Positions 1-4,867 of a stretch of 5,535 nt of DNA are shown piece after piece. The position numbers were made by a program, and so were the translations under genes. Origin of the DNA: CAZPZZ01 sp964591245 (GTDB taxonomy: Bacteria > Acidobacteriota > Vicinamibacteria > Vicinamibacterales > UBA8438); the NCBI GenBank assembly GCA_964591245.1, contig CAZPZZ010000219.1, forward strand, positions 1 through 5,535. The letters run 5' to 3'. A model generated the notes under the pieces. That model worked only from the letters and a program-made list of their open reading frames with translations. It was not told the DNA's origin and ran no database searches. The first letter of the stretch is position 1. Each line of letters starts with the position of its first letter.

Positions 1-103
1 GGAACCAGTCGACATCGGTGTTGGTCTTGCGTGCGCAAAGTGCCGCGTAACCAAAGACAAAAAAGTTCAGTCCCAGTACGATAGTCCAGTCCAGTAAGGT
101 CAT
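1..103 (-). CDS. Sodium:solute symporter (SSS family), N-terminal fragment cut by window edge
   Basis: The ATG at 101-103 on the minus strand opens a frame that runs off the left edge after 34 codons. The peptide begins MTLLDWTIVLGLNFF, giving one hydrophobic helix (about residues 3-24), followed by a polar ARKTNTDVDWF segment. This is the usual N-terminus of SSS-family sodium-coupled transporters: a short lead with LDW, TM1, then a basic turn and a D-W/Y-F motif just before the FLAGR box, which would lie outside the window. The protein would sit in the inner membrane and import a solute (sugar, amino acid or carboxylate) with Na+; the substrate cannot be read from this piece. The only Shine-Dalgarno-like sequence is GAGG 13 nt upstream, rather distant. 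It lies 296 bp downstream of the RHH gene, so it probably has its own transcription start. The family call rests on a short stretch. Confidence 0.6.
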   Translation of the reverse strand, partial: MTLLDWTIVLGLNFFVFGYAALCARKTNTDVDWF

Positions 104-399
104 GACTGTTTAAGAGCCTCGGGGAATAACACGCCAAATCAGATGGTCTGAACCTTTTTTGAACCAAGGTCGGTCAAGACTCTCGCCCCCTTCCCTCTCG
201 ATGTCTGTCTTTTCCTGTAGCGTCTGGGGCCCTGACAACTAAGGGTGGTTCTAACAGTGTGACAGAAACACTTCCAAACCCAAAGATCTGTCTCCAGCGT
301 GCACTGGCTATAGACAAGTTGCCTGTAAAAACCACGCTGTCCATCCCGGAAGCCATCTTCGAGATCTATCGTCCTCTGCACGTGCGGTTCCTGGCATGG
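104..399. other. Intergenic region between the RHH gene and the symporter gene
   Basis: I recognise no gene here; open frames on both strands translate to peptides with no family signature. Small structures are present. TCAGA-TGG-TCTGA (139-151) is a 5-bp inverted repeat. TGAACC occurs twice, 11 bp apart (149-154 and 160-165), around a T-run. AGTGT/ACACT (256-260 and 268-272) is another short inverted repeat. On the minus strand the paired GGTTCA elements lie about 45-60 nt upstream of the symporter start and could be an operator or leader element. I found no convincing -35/-10 pair for the symporter and no clear terminator for the RHH gene. Confidence 0.5.
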
Positions 400-597
400 T
401 CATCGTCGGACACCCGAATCAGAGGCCTGGTCAACCGATAATTCCGGTTGCTTCAGTCGTCCTTGTTCGCGAAGCGCCCGGCGCAGCACAAACTCGATCT
501 GACTATTCATACTGCGCAGATCATCCTGAGCCCACCGTTTGAGGGCACGCATCACTTCCGGATCTGTTCTCAATAGAAACGAATCACGCCTGGCCAC
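400..597 (-). CDS. Arc-like ribbon-helix-helix DNA-binding protein (65 aa)
   Basis: A small basic protein with the layout of the Arc/MetJ ribbon-helix-helix fold. There is a short beta-strand (RRDSFLLRTD, residues 3-11), helix A (PEVMRALKRWAQDDL, about 13-27), a turn, and helix B beginning RSMNSQIEFVLRRAL (about 28-42). RSxNSxI is the signature of phage Arc repressor and its relatives. A disordered 20-residue tail ends in RR. RHH proteins bind DNA as dimers, the paired strands entering the major groove, usually at short inverted or direct repeats. The start is GTG at 595-597, with GGAGG 6 nt upstream; nearby ATGs are out of frame. It lies 104 bp downstream of the SPFH gene on the same strand, and SPFH genes of this type are often followed by such a small Arc-type gene. 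It may control its own operon. A stand-alone antitoxin is possible, but no toxin gene adjoins it. Confidence 0.85.
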   Translation of the reverse strand: MARRDSFLLRTDPEVMRALKRWAQDDLRSMNSQIEFVLRRALREQGRLKQPELSVDQASDSGVRR

Positions 598-603
598 ACT
601 TAG

Positions 604-608
604 CCTCC
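604..608 (-). promoter_or_regulatory. Ribosome-binding site of the RHH gene
   Basis: GGAGG on the minus strand lies 6 nt upstream of the GTG at 595-597. This fixes the GTG as the start, because the two ATGs just upstream are out of frame. Confidence 0.75.
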
Positions 609-651
609 ATTACCATCCTGTAACACATCCGAAAATCAAGGCGGTTTAAGA

Positions 652-709
652 GCAGGTATGCCAACCTGTATTGCAACAACATACCTGCCTGGCTTTCCCG
701 ATCAGGTAT
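652..709. repeat. Cluster of CAGGT/ACCTG repeats with a 9-bp inverted repeat, between SPFH and RHH genes
   Basis: GCAGGTATG (652-660) and CATACCTGC (680-688) form a perfect 9-bp inverted repeat with a 19-nt loop. A third CAGGTAT lies at 703-709, overlapping the SPFH stop codon, and an isolated ACCTG at 664-668 makes a smaller inverted repeat with the first arm. That gives four CAGGT cores in 55 bp. In the SPFH-RHH transcript this can fold as a hairpin, which could limit read-through or protect the 3' end of the SPFH message. As DNA it could be a protein-binding site upstream of the RHH gene. No U-run follows the stem, so it is not a standard intrinsic terminator. Confidence 0.6.
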
Positions 710-1673
710 AAAGGGTGCCGGTATTTATCACAGGCTGCGTATGACGATCACCGCACAACACAACCAGCAGATTAGAGACCATCGCAGCACGCCGTTCTTC
801 ATCGAGTTCCAGAATGTTGTCTTCCGAGAGGCGATCAAGAGCCATCCGAACCATTCCCACAGCTCCATCTACGATACGGGTCCGGGCTGCAACGACCGCC
901 TGTGCCTGCTGTCGCTGCAGCATAGCTGCGGCGATTTCCGGGGCATAAGCCAGGTGACTGATACGGGCCTCCAGAACCAGTACGCCAGCATCTCCAAGTC
1001 TTTCCTGAATGTCGCGTTCCAGTTGTTCGCATATCTCAGCCGTACTACCTCTCAGCGACACCTCCTGATCTTCACTGTCGTAGGGATGACGGCTTGCAAG
1101 ATTTCGTAGCGCCGCTTCACTCTGTACGGCAACAAAATCTTCGTAATCATCCACCTCAAAAAGTGCTTCAACCGTATTCACCACCTTCCAGACTACCACC
1201 GCCGATATCTCGATAGGGTTACCATCCCGATCATTCACCTTGGAAGGTCTACCACCTGTACGTGATTTCGGTTTCACAATCTGTCCGGCTTCACCCTTCT
1301 GTTCAGGTGTCATAATGAAACCCGTTTCAAAGTTTCGGATGCGCAGTGACAACTTGTGTTTTGAGTAAAACGGATTAACCCAGAAAAACCCGGATTTGAG
1401 AATGGTTCCATGATAGGTACCAAACAAAAGCAGCACGCGACTGCTATTTGGCGCAACCGCCTGAAAACCAAACATCCCGAAAATAAAAGTTAACACGGAA
1501 ACCACGAGCAGCGGAACACTTATCAGCATGGCATCGGTCGAAAAGAAAATACTGGTGTAAACGATCTGGACAACTCCGAAGACCAGCACCAGAGGCAGGA
1601 AAACAAACATCGGCCACCCCGGGTATGGGTGAAATCTCTTTTCTTGCATGGTTAATGAGGGCATGGATATCAC
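702..1673 (-). CDS. SPFH/Band-7 domain membrane protein (323 aa)
   Basis: A prohibitin/stomatin-superfamily protein that likely assembles into oligomeric scaffolds on the inner membrane; the biological role of this subfamily is not established. Numbering from the GTG start, TM1 spans about residues 22-44 and TM2 about 49-70. The SPFH domain follows (about 71-250), with VNDRDGNPIEISAVVVWKVV, FVAVQSEAALRNLASRHPYDS, then the LEARISHLAYAPEIAAAMLQRQQ helix and the conserved C-terminal ending DEERRAAMVSNLLVVL...QPVINTGTLY. An extra segment of about 25 residues, rich in K, G and P (about 119-145), interrupts the domain before KVNDRDGNP, where relatives have a direct join. The start at 1671-1673 is preferred because AAGGAG lies 6 nt upstream. 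The ATG at 1715 is at or upstream of the predicted transcription start, and the ATG at 1664 is 15 nt from that site. The gene is probably cotranscribed with the downstream RHH gene. Family certain, start likely. Confidence 0.93.
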   Translation of the reverse strand: MISMPSLTMQEKRFHPYPGWPMFVFLPLVLVFGVVQIVYTSIFFSTDAMLISVPLLVVSVLTFIFGMFGFQAVAPNSSRVLLLFGTYHGTILKSGFFWVNPFYSKHKLSLRIRNFETGFIMTPEQKGEAGQIVKPKSRTGGRPSKVNDRDGNPIEISAVVVWKVVNTVEALFEVDDYEDFVAVQSEAALRNLASRHPYDSEDQEVSLRGSTAEICEQLERDIQERLGDAGVLVLEARISHLAYAPEIAAAMLQRQQAQAVVAARTRIVDGAVGMVRMALDRLSEDNILELDEERRAAMVSNLLVVLCGDRHTQPVINTGTLYT

Positions 1674-1679
1674 AACATA

Positions 1680-1685
1680 CTCCTT
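1680..1685 (-). promoter_or_regulatory. Ribosome-binding site that decides the SPFH start
   Basis: AAGGAG on the minus strand is followed by a 6-nt spacer and GTG at 1671-1673. The next in-frame ATG (1662-1664) is 15 nt away, too far for this site, so the GTG is the better start. Confidence 0.7.
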
Positions 1686-1716
1686 CCTGTTCCAGTACGG
1701 CAAAGAATATATCACA

Positions 1717-1745
1717 ATAATATCTTCGTGATATCACCTTGTCAA
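1717..1745 (-). promoter_or_regulatory. Sigma-70-type promoter of the SPFH-RHH operon
   Basis: On the minus strand, a perfect -35 box TTGACA (1740-1745) is separated by 17 bp from TATTAT (1717-1722), a five-of-six match to TATAAT. Transcription should start near 1709-1711, giving a leader of about 37 nt before the GTG start codon at 1673. This is the best promoter in the window. The -35 to -10 spacer is largely filled by a perfect 10-bp palindrome, suggesting that a repressor competes with RNA polymerase. Confidence 0.75.
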
Positions 1746-1806
1746 GCCAACGGTGTGTCGCAGTGAAAAAAACGTATCACACAGAATCCCAAAAATGACG
1801 AAGAGG

Positions 1807-2110
1807 ACTGTATACGAAACGCTATCGGTGCTTCCGAATGGCCCGCTATCTATAGTATTTTCCACTTCTGAAGCAAACATTGATACGGTACGCCGCGCGC
1901 TGCGGTTCACCGCCGGAAACTTTCACATCAACGATAAACCAACGGGTTCGGTTGTCGCTCTACAGCCGTTTGGCGGGGCATGCGTTTCGGGAACCAATAG
2001 ACAAAAGGCAGACAGTCCGTTCAATCTCCTGCTATGGATCTCACCGCTCACCATCAAACGAACCGAGCAACCCGCCATATGATTGGACCTATCCGTTTAT
2101 GGGCAACTGA
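1807..2110 (+). pseudogene. Remnant of 1-pyrroline-5-carboxylate dehydrogenase (C-terminal ~100 residues, frameshifted)
   Basis: This plus-strand frame encodes a recognisable C-terminus of the P5CDH (L-glutamate gamma-semialdehyde dehydrogenase) branch of aldehyde dehydrogenases, the second step of proline degradation. The matching stretch is ALRFTAGNFHINDKPTGSVV, then QPFGGA, SGTN, and NLLLWISPLTIK. Family members read NFYINDKPTG, GQQPFGGARASGTND and RW(V)SPRTIKET. The usual aromatic, acidic tail also appears, but in another frame: removing one C from the run at 2071-2073 restores PPYDWTYPFMGN and a stop at 2108-2110. The catalytic Cys and Glu and the NAD-binding domain, which lie upstream in the full ~540-residue enzyme, are absent. 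Several near-invariant residues are replaced (GQQPF to ALQPF, RAS to CVS, ND to NR, RW to LW). There is no start codon with a ribosome-binding site. It converges on the CPBP gene, with 45 bp between their ends. Confidence 0.82.
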
Positions 2111-2155
2111 CAAGGCCGCGCGGCAAATGTCTTTCCAGCCGGAATTTCATCGCCC

Positions 2156-2890
2156 TCATGCGAAGAGATCACGGGCGATAAAGTAACCGATTACGAAAAT
2201 CGCTGCGTCCACAAAGGCGTGACTGACCCAGGGTCCGATTAACGATCGATAGTGGTGATAGAGCAGAGCCCACACGGCACCTCCGAACGCGACGCCGGCA
2301 CAAAACAGGTAGGTTACAAACGAAGTGGCGCCAAAGTAGAAACTCACCACAATCACATGATGGGCCATGAATCCGATACTGGAAAAAAAGATTGCCCAGC
2401 CCGTAGAAGGTAGCTGGTCACGCAGCTTGTCGAACACAAACCAGCGCCAGTAATATTCCTCAAGAAACGAATGGAACAGGGAATAAAACAGCCCCATCAG
2501 GATGTACATGGGCAGCTGATTCAATCCCAGGTCACGAATCTTTTCACGTACCTGTTCATCCGGTCCGTTGAAAACTCCCAGCGGAACAAAAACGAAATGA
2601 TAGAGCACCATCATTCCTATCAGAACAGACAGGCCGAAAAGCACCGAAGGGCCCATCCCGGAAAACGGTCGCTGCGATCGGCGAGGCAGACTGCCAACTG
2701 TCCACAGAACGAAGACTGCGGGAAAAACAAACTGGACCACCTTGCCGACAGCGTAGACACCCAGCTGCCAGGTGGAAGCCTGATCCTTGAGATAAATAAA
2801 GTAGATCCAGGTTAATAGAGAGGGATACACCATCGTAAAACAGAGAGCCAGTCGAGTGAATCGATGCGATCGTTCGGTTGGCACAGACAC
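2156..2890 (-). CDS. CPBP-family intramembrane metalloprotease (Rce1/ABI type, 244 aa)
   Basis: A polytopic membrane protein with the three signatures of the CPBP/ABI family, related to eukaryotic CAAX prenyl endopeptidase Rce1. Motif 1 is EExxxR (E144, E145, R149, in FLEEYYWRW). Motif 2 is FxxxH (F174 to H178, in FMAHHV). Motif 3 is HxxxD (H224 to D228, in GPWVSHAFVDA). The Glu and His residues form the membrane-buried catalytic site in Rce1-type enzymes. Hydrophobic segments lie near residues 14-34, 47-66, 82-105, 126-141, 163-185, 187-212 and 222-240. Length is normal for the family. The start is GTG at 2888-2890, with GGAGGT 9 nt upstream. Bacterial members have been linked to bacteriocin self-immunity, protein sorting and membrane-protein processing; the substrate cannot be deduced here. 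It stands alone, 405 bp from the DUF1501 gene and with its 3' end facing the P5CDH remnant. Confidence 0.9.
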   Translation of the reverse strand: MSVPTERSHRFTRLALCFTMVYPSLLTWIYFIYLKDQASTWQLGVYAVGKVVQFVFPAVFVLWTVGSLPRRSQRPFSGMGPSVLFGLSVLIGMMVLYHFVFVPLGVFNGPDEQVREKIRDLGLNQLPMYILMGLFYSLFHSFLEEYYWRWFVFDKLRDQLPSTGWAIFFSSIGFMAHHVIVVSFYFGATSFVTYLFCAGVAFGGAVWALLYHHYRSLIGPWVSHAFVDAAIFVIGYFIARDLFA

Positions 2891-3295
2891 CTGGTGTTCA
2901 CCTCCGTATACGAATCTATCCTGTCTTCAACGCCCGGCTGTTCCAGGAACCGCGCGTCGCACCAAGTCGCTCCGGGAAAATATTCATGGGGCGCCAGAGT
3001 ACGACCGGAGTACGTTATGTTAGGTCGTAGTCGGAATTATTCCTAGACAAAATCGCACCTGAAATGCCGCTGTGATAATGTCTTACCTCGTTGCCTTAAG
3101 TCTGTGCGAACGAGTAGTCAAGTTCCTCTCACTTAAGGTGCTTACGGCGTCAGTTTCACTACCCTGAAATGTCACTCCAGATGTAGAGAACGAGGCAAAA
3201 CACTCGCGCAATAAAATCGGCCATTTCCAAAACAGCACAGGGAACCGGAGGGGCATCGGACAGCACGGTCCCATCTCACATGCCAACGTCACCCA
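2891..3295. other. 405-bp non-coding stretch between DUF1501 and CPBP genes
   Basis: I recognise no gene here. A 69-codon minus-strand frame directly after the DUF1501 stop (3083-3292) has no ribosome-binding site and no family signature. Structural elements include GGAAT-T-ATTCC (3033-3043), an 11-bp inverted repeat, and ACGACC/GGTCGT (3001-3006 and 3023-3028), six-bp arms with a 16-nt loop. Together they span about 45 bp, roughly 110-155 nt upstream of the CPBP start, so they may be regulatory. A weak nested inverted repeat (GGCAT/ATGCC around GGAC/GTCC, about 3244-3276) follows the DUF1501 stop on the minus strand and may be a poor terminator. No convincing promoter was found for the CPBP gene. 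Confidence 0.45.
2900..2905 (-). promoter_or_regulatory. Ribosome-binding site of the CPBP gene
   Basis: GGAGGT on the minus strand, 9 nt upstream of the GTG at 2888-2890, supports that GTG as the start codon. Confidence 0.65.
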
Positions 3296-4681
3296 TCAGA
3301 TCAGTTCACGAATCGGCATTCCGTCAGCAAGAATCGGCATCGGGCGACCGGCGTGATCGGGAAAGGCGTGTTCGAAATCAATCCCGAGATGGCGATACAC
3401 GGTAGCCCAGAGATCATTGGGTGAAAGGGGTCGTTCTTTGGGCTGCTCACCTCGAGCATTGGTCTCACCGATCACCTGACCGGTAGGTATGCCACCACCT
3501 GAGACCAGCATCGACATCGCACCCGGCCAGTGATCGCGACCCGGCTGAGTAATGCGTGTATTGGTACCCTTGCTATAACTGATCCGCGGCGTGTGACCAA
3601 ACTCACCGGTCACAACCAGCATCACCTTACGGTCAAGGCCTCGCTCGTACAGATCTTCAATCAGGGCCGATACCGCCTGGTCAAAATAGGGCAGTCGCCA
3701 GCGGGCATCGTCGAAAACATGACAGTTGACCGCATGGCAGTCCCAGTTGTACACCACATTCCGGGGTGCTTTGGCACCGGGATGTTCCATGACGACATTG
3801 GCAAAACTGGTACCCGCTTCCACCAGTCTCCGGGCCAGCAGTGCCTGCTGCCCGTAGGGATTCCAGCCATAACGATCACGCAGCCTTTGATCTTCCTGTG
3901 AAAGATCAAAGGCTCGCCGCACCCGGTCACTGGTCAGCAGCGAAAACGCCTTCTGTTGAAACCGGTCCGATGATTCCATGACACCACTGTGGTCGATTTC
4001 ACGGCGCAGCCGATCAAACCGGCTAACCAGAGCCTGACGCTCTTTCAGGCGAGGCTTCAGCTCGGGCACCACCGATAGGTTGGGGATCGAAAAGTCGGCA
4101 TCACTCGGATCACCCGGTACCAGGAAAGGGCCATACGATTTACCCAGGTAAGCCGATCCCTGAGAATAGGCATCCACATTGGTACCGGCACGCTGTCCGG
4201 ATGTAAAATTCAACACATCCGGTCGCTGGTGCGTGCGCATCCGCGCCACGATAGACCCGACGCTCGGCGCGTCATTGACAAAGCCGGTCGGCGTCTTGGG
4301 AATGCGTCCGGTAAGAACCCGTTTATGGGCACCATCATGTCCGCCAAAACGGTGAGAAATCGAACGGATCAGTGTGAATCGATCGGCCACCTGTGCATGC
4401 AGCGGCAGGTGTTCGCAAATCTCTATTCCCGGAACATTGGTCTGTACCGGATGAAAATCGCCCCGGTACTCAGCCGGCGCCCGGTACTTCATGTCGTAGG
4501 TATCCATGTGCGACAATCCCCCGGTCAGCCACACCAGGATCACAGACGTATCGCGTTTCCTCTGCGATGACTGAGCTGCCACCTCACGCAGGCGCATCAT
4601 TTCGGCAGAGCCCATCGCCAGACTGGCCAATGAACTCATACCCAGAAATCGCCGCCGGGAAAGATTGCTGGAATGCTGCAC
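3296..4681 (-). CDS. DUF1501 domain protein with Tat signal (461 aa)
   Basis: A secreted protein of the DUF1501 family, which has an alkaline phosphatase/sulfatase-like fold and is greatly expanded in Planctomycetota; its reaction is not established. From the GTG start, a twin-arginine signal runs over residues 8-24 (SRRRFLGMSSLASLAMG), followed by an Ala-Gln cleavage region near 35-37. Family landmarks are VILVWLTGGLSHMDTYDMK (about 47-65), IRSISHRFGGHDGAHKRVLTG (about 105-125), NWDCHAVN (about 312-319), GEFGHTPR (359-366), GRDHWP (381-386), VSGGGI (393-398) and the ending GRPMPIL...PIRELI. The acidic and His residues in these blocks are likely metal ligands. Length is typical. The start at 4679-4681 has GGAGGGAG 7 nt upstream and gives a normal Tat n-region; a GTG at 4735 would add 18 residues with only a weak AGGGG site. 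The DUF1549/DUF1553 gene that often accompanies this family is not adjacent; the upstream gene encodes an FG-GAP protein. Confidence 0.93.
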   Translation of the reverse strand: MQHSSNLSRRRFLGMSSLASLAMGSAEMMRLREVAAQSSQRKRDTSVILVWLTGGLSHMDTYDMKYRAPAEYRGDFHPVQTNVPGIEICEHLPLHAQVADRFTLIRSISHRFGGHDGAHKRVLTGRIPKTPTGFVNDAPSVGSIVARMRTHQRPDVLNFTSGQRAGTNVDAYSQGSAYLGKSYGPFLVPGDPSDADFSIPNLSVVPELKPRLKERQALVSRFDRLRREIDHSGVMESSDRFQQKAFSLLTSDRVRRAFDLSQEDQRLRDRYGWNPYGQQALLARRLVEAGTSFANVVMEHPGAKAPRNVVYNWDCHAVNCHVFDDARWRLPYFDQAVSALIEDLYERGLDRKVMLVVTGEFGHTPRISYSKGTNTRITQPGRDHWPGAMSMLVSGGGIPTGQVIGETNARGEQPKERPLSPNDLWATVYRHLGIDFEHAFPDHAGRPMPILADGMPIRELI

Positions 4682-4688
4682 GTAAAGT

Positions 4689-4696
4689 CTCCCTCC
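4689..4696 (-). promoter_or_regulatory. Ribosome-binding site that decides the DUF1501 start
   Basis: GGAGGGAG on the minus strand lies 7 nt upstream of GTG at 4679-4681. It is much stronger than the AGGGG near the alternative GTG at 4733-4735, so the shorter protein, with its Tat motif starting at residue 8, is preferred. Confidence 0.7.
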
Positions 4697-4760
4697 ATGA
4701 CCGAAAGACTGTCCGTTTGATGGATCGACACTCACACGCCAACCCCTATTACTAAAGCCT

Positions 4761-4790
4761 ATTGTACGCAGGCCTCAGGCCTGCATCAAT
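4761..4790. other. Strong hairpin between the FG-GAP and DUF1501 genes
   Basis: GCAGGCC-TCA-GGCCTGC (4768-4784) is a perfect 7-bp inverted repeat with a 3-nt loop. Outer ATTG (4761-4764) and CAAT (4787-4790) extend it. Read on the minus strand this gives a stem of about 13 pairs with one wobble and one bulge. A 10-bp palindrome, ATTGCGCAAT (4789-4798), abuts it. It lies about 80 nt after the FG-GAP stop and about 80 nt before the DUF1501 start. No U-run follows on either strand, so it is an imperfect terminator at best. It may act as an mRNA-stabilising or Rho-blocking structure. Confidence 0.55.
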
Positions 4791-4867
4791 TGCGCAATCG
4801 ACCAGTGAGCTGCCGTTGCGGGCGAATCTCCGTTCAGGCTACGGAATGACAGGTCTGGACTGTGATT

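Larger units (their letters stand above)
1665..1780 (-). repeat. Helically phased GTGATA repeats around the SPFH promoter (candidate operator)
   Basis: On the minus strand, GTGATA begins at 1780 (GTGATACG), 1737 (GTGATATCAC, a perfect palindrome at 1728-1737), 1715 (GTGATATATT) and 1673 (GTGATATCC). The steps are 43, 22 and 42 bp, close to 4, 2 and 4 helical turns, so all copies face roughly the same side of the DNA. Relative to the predicted promoter they fall near -70, in the -35/-10 spacer, across +1, and on the start codon. That layout fits a repressor binding cooperatively. The RHH protein encoded by the same operon is the likeliest candidate, but this is inferred from position. The copy at 1673 includes the GTG start codon and could be coincidental. 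Confidence 0.6.

Noticed and set aside
139..381. Two overlapping minus-strand open frames (139-381 and 174-356) in the RHH-symporter gap
   Set aside because: No ribosome-binding site and no recognisable motif. The translations are rich in Arg, Cys and Trp, as in random frames, and overlap each other.
259..441. Plus-strand 60-codon frame
   Set aside because: It runs antisense into the RHH gene and has no Shine-Dalgarno site or family signature.
108..653. 10-bp word GTTTAAGAGC occurring upstream of both the symporter (108-117) and RHH (644-653) genes
   Set aside because: A window of this size is expected to hold several repeated 10-mers by chance, and the two flanks share nothing further.
1674..1715. 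Longer SPFH start at the ATG of 1713-1715
   Set aside because: It lies at or upstream of the predicted transcription start, overlaps a GTGATA repeat, and lacks a ribosome-binding site. The extra residues are not typical of the family.
2115..2124. GC-rich palindrome GCCGCGCGGC between the P5CDH remnant and the CPBP stop, as a terminator
   Set aside because: It has no loop and no following T-run on either strand, so it cannot form a standard intrinsic terminator.
3083..3292. 69-codon minus-strand frame directly after the DUF1501 stop
   Set aside because: The close spacing looks operon-like, but there is no ribosome-binding site before the ATG. The Cys/Pro-rich start and Ser/Thr-rich end match no family I know.
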